The position numbers and the translations under genes are program-made. DNA of 64,000 nucleotides from Bradyrhizobium algeriense. Lineage in GTDB: Bacteria; Pseudomonadota; Alphaproteobacteria; Rhizobiales; Xanthobacteraceae. Numbering within the stretch: the stretch's first letter is position 1; each line of letters starts with the position of its first letter. Of this stretch, positions 15,410-25,400 are shown one piece after another. The notes beneath the pieces were generated by a model. That model made no database searches. It was not told the DNA's origin and saw only the letters and a program-made list of their open reading frames with translations. The stretch spans positions 124,001 to 188,000 of the forward strand of contig NZ_PYCN01000006.1 of assembly GCF_003062295.1 (NCBI RefSeq), read 5' to 3'.

Positions 15410-16999
15410 ATGCCTGCCTTTCTCGTTCTGGATTCCATCTCCCTCGCCACGCCTGACGGACGCCCGCTGTTCGATGGATTGACGCTTGCCATCGGGCGCG
15501 AGCGCACCGGCCTTGTCGGCCGCAACGGCTGCGGCAAATCCACATTGCTTCGCCTGATCGCGGGCGAGATCGAACCTGCGGGCGGATCGCTGCAACGCAT
15601 CGGCTCGATCGGCATGCTCGCGCAGCTGACCGATGAACGGCTGACGGTCGACCGAGCGCTCGGCGTCGCCGACGATCTTGCCCGCCTGCGCCGGCTCGAA
15701 CGCGGCGAAGGATCGCTTCAAGAATCGCTTGATGACGCAACCGAAGCGGACTGGACGCTGGAAGCGAGGATACAGGCGGCGCTGGTCGAAGCCGGACTGC
15801 CGTCACTGCCGCTGCATCGCCCGATCGTCTCCTTGAGCGGCGGCGAGCGAACGCGCCTCGCGCTGGCACGCCTCCTGATCGAGGCGCCGGATCTCTTACT
15901 GCTGGACGAACCCACCAACAATCTCGATGCCTGTGGCCGGCAGGCCGTGGCGCAGTTGCTCGAACGCTGGCAGGGCGGCGTCCTCATCGCCAGCCACGAC
16001 CGCGCGCTGCTGGAACGCGTCGACCGCATCGTCGAGTTGACGCCGGTCGGCATCAGCATATTCGGCGGCGCGTGGTCGGACTTTGCCGAAGCGCGCGAGG
16101 CGGCCCGCGCCCGCGCCGCTGACGACCTCGAGCGCGCCTCGGATGCCCTGCGCAATACCGAACGCGCGCTGCAGAAGGCGCGGGAAAAGAAGGCGCGCCG
16201 CGACAAGGCCGGCCGCGCCTGGCGCGGCAAGGGCATAGAGGACAAAATGTTCATGGACCGCGAGAAGGAGCGCGCCGAGAACAGCGCCGCGCGCGAAAGC
16301 CAGCTCGCCGGCCGCCTGCTCGGCGAGCGCGCCGAGGCGCTGGAGATGGCCAGGGCGCAAGTCGAGATCCTGACGCCGCTTTCGATCGATCTGCCGCGCA
16401 CCGATCTGCCCGGCGGGCGCCAACTCATCGCCTTCAAGGACGTGGTGATGGCCTTCGGGGAGCGCCATCTGTTCGGACCGCTGTCGTTCGACGTTCGCGG
16501 ACCCGAGCGGATCGCCATCCGCGGCGCCAACGGGAGTGGCAAGACCACCCTGTTCCGCCTGATCACCGGCAAGCTGAAACCCGCGCGCGGCGATGTCCGC
16601 CGTCACACCGACCGCGTTGCCGTGCTCGATCAGCATATCGGCCTGCTCGACCCCGGGCTGAGCATTCTCGACAATCTGCGCCGCCTGAATCCGGAGCTCT
16701 CGGCCAACGCGGCCCACGCCGCGCTGGCGCGGTTTGCGTTCCGTAAGCGGGCGGCGCTGCAGATCGCGGCCACGCTCTCAGGCGGCGAGCGGCTGCGCGC
16801 GGGCCTAGCCTGCGCCTTCGCACGCCCGCAACCGCCGTTCGTCCTGCTGCTGGACGAGCCGACCAACCATCTCGATCTCGCTTCGATCGAGGAACTGGAA
16901 AATGCGCTGAAAGGATTCGACGGCGCGCTGATCGCGGTCAGCCATGACGAGGCATTTCTGCAGGCGATCGGGATCGGGCGGGAGATCGCGCTGGGCTAG
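15410..16999 (+). CDS. ABC-F family ATP-binding protein
   Basis: Soluble twin-ATPase of the ABC-F type, whose members act on ribosomes. The 529-residue protein has two nucleotide-binding domains. NBD1 has Walker A GRNGCGKST (37-45), LSGGERTRLALARLL and LLLDEPTNNLD. NBD2 has Walker A GANGSGKTT (372-380), LSGGERLRAGLACA and LLLDEPTNHLD. A charged, Arg/Ala/Glu-rich linker joins them (about residues 225-320), in the position of the P-site tRNA interaction motif but unusually rich in Ala-Arg-Glu-Lys. No membrane segments. A YheS/Uup-like or antibiotic-protection role cannot be distinguished. Confidence 0.93.
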   Translation: MPAFLVLDSISLATPDGRPLFDGLTLAIGRERTGLVGRNGCGKSTLLRLIAGEIEPAGGSLQRIGSIGMLAQLTDERLTVDRALGVADDLARLRRLERGEGSLQESLDDATEADWTLEARIQAALVEAGLPSLPLHRPIVSLSGGERTRLALARLLIEAPDLLLLDEPTNNLDACGRQAVAQLLERWQGGVLIASHDRALLERVDRIVELTPVGISIFGGAWSDFAEAREAARARAADDLERASDALRNTERALQKAREKKARRDKAGRAWRGKGIEDKMFMDREKERAENSAARESQLAGRLLGERAEALEMARAQVEILTPLSIDLPRTDLPGGRQLIAFKDVVMAFGERHLFGPLSFDVRGPERIAIRGANGSGKTTLFRLITGKLKPARGDVRRHTDRVAVLDQHIGLLDPGLSILDNLRRLNPELSANAAHAALARFAFRKRAALQIAATLSGGERLRAGLACAFARPQPPFVLLLDEPTNHLDLASIEELENALKGFDGALIAVSHDEAFLQAIGIGREIALG

Positions 17000-17052
17000 G
17001 CCGTGTACTTATAAACCGGTGGTGCGAGGTACAGACGAAAAGCGACGCGAAT

Positions 17053-17298
17053 CTACTGCGAATCTATGATTGCGAGCTTGTGACTCGGGCCATCATCGCC
17101 AGTGGAACGGGTCTCGTGTGCACGCACCGGGGTGCAGGTCGTGAGTACGAGCGCAAACCGGCTGCACTGCCAGTCAGCGCCGAGCGCGGCGCTGGTGGGT
17201 GATGTCAGGTTGACCGACAGTAATGCCGCTAGGCAGGCAAACATCACGTACGCCGCGATCAGCACCGCGCCCTTGTGGGTCTTTGGGTGGGAAATCAT
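17053..17298 (-). CDS. Hypothetical small secreted or membrane protein
   Basis: An 81-residue frame has a perfectly placed ribosome binding site (GGAG, 8 bases before ATG) and an N-terminal hydrophobic segment (AVLIAAYVMFACLAALLSVNL). A Cys-containing polar tail follows (WQCSRFALVLTTCTPVRAHE). This organisation suggests a signal-anchored or exported peptide with one possible disulfide. I do not recognise the family. Confidence rests on the ribosome binding site and the hydrophobic N-terminus only. Confidence 0.5.
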   Translation of the reverse strand: MISHPKTHKGAVLIAAYVMFACLAALLSVNLTSPTSAALGADWQCSRFALVLTTCTPVRAHETRSTGDDGPSHKLAIIDSQ

Positions 17299-17350
17299 GG
17301 CCTAGGCTCCTACGATAATCGGAAAAATAAGGTTCCACGGTCTTTGTGGT

Positions 17351-18730
17351 CTAATTCACATCCTGAGCCGCATTTTTTGCCGGTGGCCCGAAGGCGTGCG
17401 CGATTGCTGGCACTGGATCAGCGCCGCAGCCGGACTCGCGCACCGGAGCAAACAGCATCTTTACTCGATTACCTCGTCGGCTCGGGCGAGCAGCGTGGGC
17501 GGAAACGCCGAGCGCCTTGGCTGTCTTGAGATTGATGACCAGTTCAAACTTGGTTGGCTGCTCGACGGGCAGGTCGGCGGGCTTCGCGTGCGGCTGCTGC
17601 CCGGGTTTGGTCTGGATCAAGTTCAGCAGCGTCGCCGCCACGATCATCACCACGACGCCACCAACACTGAGCGCGATCTGCATCATCAACCCCTCCGAGA
17701 TGTCGAGCAGCGCCAGGTGGCTGGCGAGCGTCAGCAGAACGCCGAGGCAGTAGATTGGCAGCGAGTTCTGGCCACAGAGAATGGCGCCGCGCATCACCGC
17801 CGTCGTCAGCCCTCGCCAATCGCGAGGCACGAACCATACGGCCAAAACCGCAAGGGCCAAAAAATGCAGCAGTCGCAATGGATCGAGATTCGATTTGTCC
17901 GTCGGGTAAAGCAGCGTCAGCAGCGCCTGCGGGACCAGCCCTTCCAGCGGTTTGATGCTCCAGCTCAATGCGATAATGAGGCTGAACCCCAGATAGAGAA
18001 CGGCAGGCACAAGTGCGGTGCGTGAGGTCACCCACGGCCGGAATCTCTTGCCCTCGATAATCCACCACGCGCCAAGCACGACGAGCAACTGCCATGCCAG
18101 TGGATTGAAGAACCAGTGGCTGTTCGGCCATGCCGGGATGGTCCAGCCGAAGACGTACACCAGTGCGTAAAGCAACAGCGACGCGCCGAGCGTTGCGTTC
18201 GGCACTCGCAGCAGCAGCCACAGCAGCGGCGCGAACAAAAGGTGATAAAGCACGAAGAGCGGCAAGACGTCGGTGTTGACCGGGCGGTATTGCAGGATCG
18301 CCGCGTGCGCGAGCGTCACGCCCGGCTGTTCAAACAGAATGCGCGTATTGCTCTTGTCGGCAAGATGGCCGCCGCCTGCGAGGTGAACCATGACGGCGCA
18401 GGCGAGCGTGAGCAGCAGAAATGCGACATAAATATCCCAGCTCCGCCACAGCGTCCGGCCGATCACGCCGGTCCAGCCCCCGCTCCGCTGTGCCTTACCG
18501 TAGGCCAGCGCGCAGGTCACGCCCGAGAGGAACATGAACACTTCCGCGGCATCGCTGAAGCCGTAGTTGCGCGGCGTCAGCCAGCTCCCGATGTTGTTGG
18601 GGGCATGGTCAAGAAAGATGCACCAGAGCGCGATGCCGCGGCAGGCATCAATGCGCAGATCGCGGCCGTAGCCTTTCAGCTCCGGCAGCGCGCCTGCCGA
18701 TGGCTTCGGGGTGGCAGTTCGATCATGCAT
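17351..18730 (-). CDS. opgC: OpgC-family membrane acyltransferase with foreign C-terminal tail
   Basis: OpgC proteins add succinyl groups to periplasmic glucans. Residues about 20-375 carry the family pattern: RDLRIDACRGIALWCIFLDHAPNNIG with the essential-looking Asp and His, FSDAAEVFMFLSGVTCALAYG, and then about ten membrane helices to SVGGVVVMIVAATLLNLI. From about residue 382 the sequence changes to AKPADLPVEQPTKFEL and NLKTAKALG, which is the C-terminal end of periplasmic ABC_sub_bind proteins. After that it runs on in a shifted frame for about 50 residues with no domain. The enzyme part looks intact; the last roughly 78 residues are acquired. Start: the ATG at 18730 is preferred over an upstream TTG at 18766, though neither has a strong ribosome binding site. 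Confidence 0.85.
   Translation of the reverse strand: MHDRTATPKPSAGALPELKGYGRDLRIDACRGIALWCIFLDHAPNNIGSWLTPRNYGFSDAAEVFMFLSGVTCALAYGKAQRSGGWTGVIGRTLWRSWDIYVAFLLLTLACAVMVHLAGGGHLADKSNTRILFEQPGVTLAHAAILQYRPVNTDVLPLFVLYHLLFAPLLWLLLRVPNATLGASLLLYALVYVFGWTIPAWPNSHWFFNPLAWQLLVVLGAWWIIEGKRFRPWVTSRTALVPAVLYLGFSLIIALSWSIKPLEGLVPQALLTLLYPTDKSNLDPLRLLHFLALAVLAVWFVPRDWRGLTTAVMRGAILCGQNSLPIYCLGVLLTLASHLALLDISEGLMMQIALSVGGVVVMIVAATLLNLIQTKPGQQPHAKPADLPVEQPTKFELVINLKTAKALGVSAHAARPSRRGNRVKMLFAPVRESGCGADPVPAIAHAFGPPAKNAAQDVN
17461..17587 (-). pseudogene. 3' fragment of an ABC transporter substrate-binding protein gene, frameshifted and fused to opgC
   Basis: On the minus strand, 27 codons (AKPADLPVEQPTKFEL to NLKTAKALG) are in frame with opgC. 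One extra T in GTTTCCGCC then shifts the frame. Removing that T restores VPPTLLARADEVIE and a TAA stop at 17461-17463. That peptide is the usual C-terminus of the ABC_sub_bind (PF04392-like) family, common in Bradyrhizobium. The upstream 90% of that gene is absent here. Confidence 0.8.
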
Positions 18731-19316
18731 CTGGTTGCCCCGTCCGGCGCGTGAGCACGCTCTCAAGAGGGACCGAATTCAACAAAAAACATCGCCCGCG
18801 CACTGTCGGATCGTGACAACGTCGCAGTCTAGAGTTGCTTGACGCCAACCCGGGCCACGAAGGCTATTGCGAGAACGATCATATGGCGGCGCTTGGTAGA
18901 ACGGCGCGGGAGGCCGTCCATTGACGATTATCCTTCAACGGCACAGCGCGTAAATCAGCCGGAGGTCCAAACAGAGAGGTCCTTAGGTCCTATGATCAAG
19001 GTATCGTACGGATCTCCGCATCAGTTTGACATTCACTGTTGCGCATAGGCAAAGGAGACTCTGAGTCCCCCGGTCTCGTGATCCCCACTCGTCTTTTCGG
19101 TGTCCTACTGTGAGGTGATTGCAATTACAGCACACAACGGCATTCGGCTCCTACCTTGAGTGCCTGACGGTGAACCGCTTATTGGGCCAACGATGGAGGA
19201 CGGACGGTTTCGGGAGCCGGTCTTCCGCCAGCCTCTTCCTCGCCAAAGACCCCGAGATGGGTGTATGATTTTCCTTCAATTGGATCTCCGTACAATGGGA
19301 TGACGGAGAGCTTTTC
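18731..19316. other. Gene-free region upstream of the response regulator
   Basis: About 585 bases lie between the divergent opgC and response-regulator starts. I see no supported gene, RNA or sizeable palindrome. The only open frame (18839-19048) has no ribosome binding site and no protein-like features. A GGAG eight bases before 19317 serves the regulator. Confidence 0.55.
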
Positions 19317-19979
19317 ATGAAAGTTCTTATTGTCGACGATCATGCGTTGATTCGCGAGGCGTTGCAGGCTGTCCTGAAACAACTGAAGCCGGAAGCCGTC
19401 ATATTTGAAGCTTCGAACAGCCGTCAGGCAATGCACATAGTCGAGGAACATCCCGACATCAGCCTCATTTTGCTTGATATCAATTTGCCTGATCGAGACG
19501 GCTTCTCTGTCCTACGCGAACTGCGAGACTACTATCCGACCATTGCTGTCATCATTCTCTCGTCCTCAAGTGATCAAGACACGGTCAAGCGCGCCTTCAA
19601 ACTTGGCGCTCTGGGATTCATCCCGAAAACTACCGAACGTGAGGTCATGCTCAACGCCATCAAGTTAGTTTTCTCCGGCGGTATTTACATTCCCTCGGAA
19701 ATTCTGGAGGAAACAACGTCTCCGCGGCTTACAAATCAGCTAGCGACGCGCGACTCTCTCAAGGGTCTCGGGTTGACCGATCGGCAGATTGAAGTGCTTG
19801 CGCTCCTGATGAAGGGAAAAAGCAACAAGGTCATTGCCAAGACCCTCAATATGGCGGTGCCGACAGTGAAGAACCACATCACGGTCGTTCTCAAGGCGCT
19901 CAGCGTAACGAGCCGCACCGAGGCAGTAATAAAGGTAGGAAAAATGGGCTGGGAATCGTCGCCGAAATCTGAATCATAA
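19317..19979 (+). CDS. NarL/FixJ-type response regulator
   Basis: The 220-residue protein has an N-terminal receiver domain (residues 1-118) with the acid pocket DD at 7-8, phosphoacceptor Asp54 (LILLDINLPDRDG), switch Ser82/83 and Lys104 (GFIPKTT). A LuxR-type helix-turn-helix follows at about 148-210 (LTDRQIEVLALLMKGKSNKVIAKTLNMAVPTVKNHITVVLKAL). It should bind DNA after phosphorylation. The start at 19317 is backed by GGAG. The gene is convergent with the hybrid kinase gene, with only 25 bases between their ends, so the two may form a two-component pair. Confidence 0.95.
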   Translation: MKVLIVDDHALIREALQAVLKQLKPEAVIFEASNSRQAMHIVEEHPDISLILLDINLPDRDGFSVLRELRDYYPTIAVIILSSSSDQDTVKRAFKLGALGFIPKTTEREVMLNAIKLVFSGGIYIPSEILEETTSPRLTNQLATRDSLKGLGLTDRQIEVLALLMKGKSNKVIAKTLNMAVPTVKNHITVVLKALSVTSRTEAVIKVGKMGWESSPKSES

Positions 19980-20004
19980 AGCCGCACCGACGCCTCTCCT
20001 ATCG

Positions 20005-22095
20005 TCAATGACCCCTAAAGAGCTCGTGCATGACAGCGCGGAGCCGCATTGGGTCGACAGGCTTGTGCAGCAAAACGTATCCTCTATCCTTTGCGTCACG
20101 TAGTGGTTCAGCTGCCGTATCGCCGCTGATGAGAATAGCTGGAATTGAAGAGCCAAACGCGGCATTAATTTGCTCAATTGCTTGGATCCCGGTCTTTCCG
20201 CTAGCAAGATGATAATCCGAAATTATAAGATCGGGGCGTTGTTGGCGCTCAGCAAGTCGGATAAGTGCCGCTTCGTCGGATCCGGCGGTAAGGACGGAGT
20301 ATCCCCATCTGCCAAGCAATCCGCCCGTTCCCTCCTGCACAATTGGAGCATCGGCAATAACAAGAATTACCTTGCCTTCGACCGCAAAGGCCGCTGGGTG
20401 AGGTGCGTCGACGGGCTCGGTGGACGTGACGCACTCATCGGCCATCGGAACCAGGATTGCGAAGCGCGAACCTCGGCCCACAGTCGAAGCTAAGTCGATT
20501 TGATGGTTGAGAAGCAGGCGAAGCCTGTCGACAATAGCCAAGCCGAGCCCCAGGCCGCCGTACCGGTACCGTTCTGGGGCAGCAAGTTGAAAAAACTCCC
20601 CAAAGATATTCTGCTTCTGATCCTCAGGAATGCCGGGACCGCTATCCCAGACCTCGATGCGCAACATTTCACCGCGCCGACGACAGCCGACAATGATCCC
20701 GCCGCGCAATGTATAGCGCACAGCATTGGATACCAAGTTGAGGAGTATGCGTTCGAGCAGCATGGCGTCGCTCCTCACCCAGGCGTCACTTCGCCTAACG
20801 CGTAGACGTAAGCCCCTGTCTCGCGTTGCCTGATCAAACGTCGTCTCAATTTTTTGCAACAGGCGCGCGATCGGGAATTCGGTAATTTTGGGTGTAAGGA
20901 TCCCAGCATCGAGCCTGGAAATATCCAGGAGCGAATTGAACATTTCATCCATTTCTTTGCGCGTTGCATCGATCTGCTCGATCGTCTTTGTCCTTTCCCC
21001 CGATTTGAGCGGCGTGCGCAGCTGTGCAACGAACAGGCCGAGTGCATGTAGTGGTTGCCGCAAATCATGGCTTGCCATGGCAAAAAAGCGCGATTTTGCT
21101 GCATTGGCGAGCTCCAGCTGTTGCGTACGCTCTGCGACCTTCCGTTCGAGTTCGATCTGCGCGCGGCGCAGACTTTCCTCCCCCTTCTTGCGCACCTCGA
21201 CGTCGGCGCTCAACAACAGGCTTGGAACGGTAATACTGATCAGGAACATCAACACCAGCAGGAATGAAACGTTCTGATCCGCGGTCGTGAAGGGGCCGCC
21301 GCCGGTGAACGTCCCCCAAATCGTGATGCCGGAAAGCACCAGCGCAACCGTTGCGGTGTCACGTGGACCGCGGCGCAGCGCCGCCCACAACATTGGCAGG
21401 ATCGCAAGAAAACCCAGCGGATCTCGACCCGGCGTTTGCTCGATCACGGGGCTGAAGGCAATGAGTCCAACGGCCGCCGCTGTTGCGAGGACGCCGACCG
21501 TCTCCAAAAATTCATTGCGGCTGAAAGCACGGTAGTGACTTGACGCCCAAAGCACGATAGCGGGGGCAATGACCAGCGCGCCGGTCGCATCTCCCAGCCA
21601 CCATGTGACCCAGGCGTCCGCAAAATTCGCCCGTTCGATGTACCCGGCGGTTGCCAGGCTGGTCAGCCCAATGCTGGCGCTGATCGGTGTCGCGATCACG
21701 AAGCAAATCAGAGCAAACTTCGCGACAGAATTTGGCGTCGAAAAAGTATTACATCCGCTCGACCATCGATTGATCAGGTAAGCGCCAACGACCGCTTCAA
21801 GAGAGTTACCGGTCGCAATCCCAATTGCGGTGGCAACCGAGCCGGCGGTCGTCGCATTGGCGATCACCGCTGCCGTGAAAATTGCGGGCCAAGCGCGATA
21901 TCCCCACAACATCACCGCCGCCAGCGCGACACCCGTCGGTGGCCAAATTGGCGTTGCACTGGCATGAATAGAGGCGAGAGCAAGGCCGCCTTTTGCCAGG
22001 GCGAAATAGATCACTCCAATTGCGACCAGACCGCCGGCATAGCTAATGCCTCGGCGGAAATTTATCTCTGGCGTTAGTGATCGTGGATCGGACAT
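20005..22095 (-). CDS. MASE1-domain hybrid sensor histidine kinase
   Basis: A 696-residue membrane sensor. Residues about 15-295 form a MASE1-like region of eight helices (FALAKGGLALASIHASATPIWPPTGVALAAVMLWG, ITVPSLLLSADVE). Then come a coiled coil (300-333), a HisKA domain with His343 (FAMASHDLRQPLHALG), and an HATPase_c domain (NLVSNAVRYTLRGGI, WDSGPGIP, YGGLGLGLAIV). The C-terminal receiver domain (574-696) has Asp627 (LIISDYHLASGKTG) and Lys678. The receiver acid pocket is degenerate (VIADAPI instead of the usual paired acidic residues), so phosphotransfer to it may be weak. The likely output partner is the convergent NarL-type regulator. Confidence 0.93.
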   Translation of the reverse strand: MSDPRSLTPEINFRRGISYAGGLVAIGVIYFALAKGGLALASIHASATPIWPPTGVALAAVMLWGYRAWPAIFTAAVIANATTAGSVATAIGIATGNSLEAVVGAYLINRWSSGCNTFSTPNSVAKFALICFVIATPISASIGLTSLATAGYIERANFADAWVTWWLGDATGALVIAPAIVLWASSHYRAFSRNEFLETVGVLATAAAVGLIAFSPVIEQTPGRDPLGFLAILPMLWAALRRGPRDTATVALVLSGITIWGTFTGGGPFTTADQNVSFLLVLMFLISITVPSLLLSADVEVRKKGEESLRRAQIELERKVAERTQQLELANAAKSRFFAMASHDLRQPLHALGLFVAQLRTPLKSGERTKTIEQIDATRKEMDEMFNSLLDISRLDAGILTPKITEFPIARLLQKIETTFDQATRDRGLRLRVRRSDAWVRSDAMLLERILLNLVSNAVRYTLRGGIIVGCRRRGEMLRIEVWDSGPGIPEDQKQNIFGEFFQLAAPERYRYGGLGLGLAIVDRLRLLLNHQIDLASTVGRGSRFAILVPMADECVTSTEPVDAPHPAAFAVEGKVILVIADAPIVQEGTGGLLGRWGYSVLTAGSDEAALIRLAERQQRPDLIISDYHLASGKTGIQAIEQINAAFGSSIPAILISGDTAAEPLRDAKDRGYVLLHKPVDPMRLRAVMHELFRGH

Positions 22096-22428
22096 CGTCG
22101 ACGCCTAGACTAGGCAGTTGGATCGTCCACCATGACTGACTTTTTGATCTCCTTGATAAAGATCAAAGATCGCTACTGTTACTACGGACAGACTCGAGCA
22201 TCTAAAGACGGGCTAAGCGACCTGCCGCTGACTCTGATAGGAATCAACGCCGCCCCCACACCCCCGGCGGCCACCGCAATTGCGCTGCATATTCGCAACT
22301 CGGGTTCGTTGAGGAAACTACCCATTTCGAGTTAGCAGAACCCGCAGCCGGGGGTAGGCCTTTACCCCGCGAAGTCTGAAAAGGGTCATTTTCGACTGAG
22401 TCTGCGGCTGCGCGCCAATGAGCCACAC
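22096..22428. other. Gene-free region between hybrid kinase and asmA-like genes
   Basis: About 330 bases hold no supported gene. An interrupted inverted repeat, CGCAGCCG / CGGCTGCG at about 22340 and 22403, and a small hairpin GGGGTA/TACCCC at about 22353 lie downstream of the asmA-like gene on the minus strand and may terminate it. The plus-strand frame at 22132 has no ribosome binding site. Confidence 0.45.
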
Positions 22429-25400
22429 CTAGTTCGAGCGCGGCGGCGGATTGCCCACTTGCGGCGTCAGCGCCAGCGGCGGACGCGGCGGCCTCGGCTT
22501 GGCGGCGCCCGGCGCGGGCCTCACGTCGATCGGCGGCGGCAGCGGCGCAACCTGCGGCTGGCCCGCGACGGGCGCGGGCGGCGCATTGACCACGGGTGGA
22601 CGCGGCGCCGTCGCCTTCTTCGCCGGAGGCCGCCGTGGGTCGCGCCCCTTTGGCGTCACCAGTGCGGGCGGCAGCGTCGCTTCCGGGATAGGCAATTGTC
22701 CATCCACGGGCGGCAGCACGATCGGCGCCGGCGCCGGCGGCGGCGGTTCGCCACGTTCGATGGCATCGAGCCTTCGGGTTTCGTGATCGATCGCGCGCAC
22801 CGCCAGCCACGAAGACAAAGGGGCAACGTCGACACTGCGGCTGAGCGCGTCGGGCGTGCCCACGGCAAGCAGTTGAATCTCCGGACGCCCGGTCGTCATC
22901 GTCAGGGAAAGCGCGGCGCGGATATCGGCCTGATCGGCGGCGATATCGTATCCGCCGGAGACGGTGGCCCGCACGCCGTTGCCGTCCAGCGTCGTGGCGC
23001 CCACGCGAAGCCGGCCGTCCCTGACGGTGAACGGGATCTGCGCGGAAGGAACCGCGAGCGCGCCGGCCGGAAGAGCGGCTTCGACGATCTGCTTCAATCG
23101 GACGTCGTCCTTTGCCTGCCCGCTGTCATTGGCGCGGACCGCCACTTCGAAGGCGCGCGGATCGAGGCCTGAGATCCGCGCCGCCTCCAGCGTCAGCGTT
23201 CCGCTGCCGGACAGCGCGCCCGCCAGCGCCGAGGCGCTGCGGCCCTGGCTCGTCAGCGTCATCTGCATCGACGCGCGGCCGGCCGGCATCGCGAGGTTGC
23301 GATAGCGCAGCGCCGTGCCGTCGATACCGGAGAACTGGACGCTCGCGTTCAACGCAATGCCGTTCGCGCCCGGCTTCGCATCCACACTGGCGGTGACCTC
23401 GCCGCCGCCGATCTTGCCCTTGATGGCATCGAAGCTCAGCGACTGGCCGTCGCTCTTGACCACGCCGCTCACCGGCTGCAATTCGCTTCCGCCCGGCAGC
23501 AGGCCGCGCAATGCCTGAAACGCGATCCTGCCGCGCCAGCCCTTCGCGAGCCCGGTGCTGAGCGGCTCGGCGGCATCGTGTCCGGCGGCGCCGAGCGCCA
23601 GGGCAAAGGCCGGCGCCAGCGCGAGCTGCTCGGCGCCGATTTCGCCCTCGATCTCCTTTTCCTCGCCGAGCGTCACGGCGAGGCTGCCGCGCAGGCGCGA
23701 ACCGCCGAGGCTGCTGTCGAGGTCGTCGAAGGTCAACCTGTTTCCGGTGAGCTGCACGCGCGAAGACAGGCCGATGTTCTGCGCCAGCGTATCCGCCGGC
23801 TTGAGATCGAGCAGCGGCCCGAAATCGGCGCGGCGAACCTTCAAGGAGAGACTGCCCTTGGCCTCCTGCGCCCATGGTTCGGCGGAGCCTTCCGCTTCGG
23901 CTTCAAGTCCCGTTCCCGAGATCTTTGCCTTGAGCCGCAACGGCCCGCCCCACGTGCCTGTCGCGCTGCCCTCGAATTGCGCCGGGCCGTCGCCCGCCGC
24001 CACCGCGCGATCGAGGCCGAGCAGGACAAGCAGCGCGCGGCCTTGCTCGGACGACAATTTCGATTCGATCCCGACGTCGCTCTGCCGGAGCGCGGCGAGA
24101 TCGATGCCCTGGATGGCCGCCACAGTTGGCCTGGCGGTGATCGTGGTGACGCCCTTGAGCAGCGCCGAGTCGAGGTCGGCCGTGGCGCGCGCCTGGACGC
24201 GATCGGACTGCCCGGCAATCCTGGTGAGATCGAGCGCCAGTTTCAGGCGCGCCGGGCTCGGGCTGGTCCCCGTTGCATTGAGCCGCGCGGCCAGCGCCGG
24301 TGAAAAGGGGACGATCAGGCCGGTCAACCGACTGAGCGAGGCGGCGCTCGAATTTAGCGCGAACCATCCGGTCGCGCTGACGCGGTCGAAATTGCCCGCA
24401 CCGTCCAGCGTCACGCTTTCAAGCTGGCCGATCTTCAACTGCTCGAGCGATATCTTCGCCGGCGAATAGGCCAGTCTGGCGAGCAGCGGACTAAGCTCCT
24501 GGCCGGCGGAGGTGGCGCGGCCGATGTCGAGCGAAAGCTTCCCCTCATCCGGCCACTCGCCTTGCGGCCCCGCCAGCGACCGAGCAAAGGCCATGGCGGC
24601 ATCGAGATCGAGACGCTCCGCCTTCAGTTCCGCATCGAGCCGGGAGCCGTGAATGGCTTGCCGGTGCGACACCACCACCCGCCCCTCCACCGTACCGCCC
24701 TCGATGTCGGCCTTCATGGCATCGATGGCAAAGCCCTCAGGCGCCACGGTCACATCGCCGCGCAGCCGAAGCGGCTTCTGGCTGCGATAGGCGATCTCGC
24801 CGCGGCCCTGCAGCCAGGTCAGCAGCGCCTCGGGATCGGAGGATTCGACGCTGAGCGCGGCCTTGAAGCGGTCCGGTGCAGCGACCGTCGCACTGGCCTC
24901 GCTGAGCGAAACCCTGGTGGCGCCGGGCGCGCGGAACTCCAGTCTTCGCAGATGCCAGAATTTGTCGTCACCATGCAGCTCGGCGGCGATGTCCTGCAAC
25001 GGGCGTCCGCCCAGCATGACCTGCTCGGAAGCGAGTTCGACCTGCGCGGGGATCGGCAGATGCGGAATGACTGATGTGAGCGCCCGCAGCGCCGGTAACG
25101 CCCGAACCGGCTCAGTGGCATTGTCCTTGGCGACGAACCTGTCGGCATCGAGCTGACGCGCCGACAGCGCCGCGCGCAACAGCGGCGCCACCCCGAAACG
25201 GATGTCGCCATTGCCTGAAAGTTTCAGCGCGCGCTCCTCGGCGCCATAGGTCACCTCGATTTGATCGAGCCGCGCCGCCGAATAATCGGCCTTGACCTTC
25301 GCCGCAATGCGCCACGGTGGATCGTTACCCTTGCCCTTCTGGCCGGGAGGAGCGGCCAGCGTGATCGCGCCTTCGAAGCGGGGGCTGCGGGAATCGAAGT

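Noticed and set aside
18839..19048. 69-codon frame upstream of the response regulator
   Set aside because: No ribosome binding site and no recognisable sequence features.
22132..22335. 67-codon frame between hybrid kinase and asmA genes
   Set aside because: No ribosome binding site, no hydrophobic or domain pattern, begins inside the kinase promoter region.
23555..24469. 304-codon open frame antisense to the AsmA gene
   Set aside because: Ser/Arg/Pro-rich shadow; the AsmA frame on the other strand has clear domain logic over the whole length.
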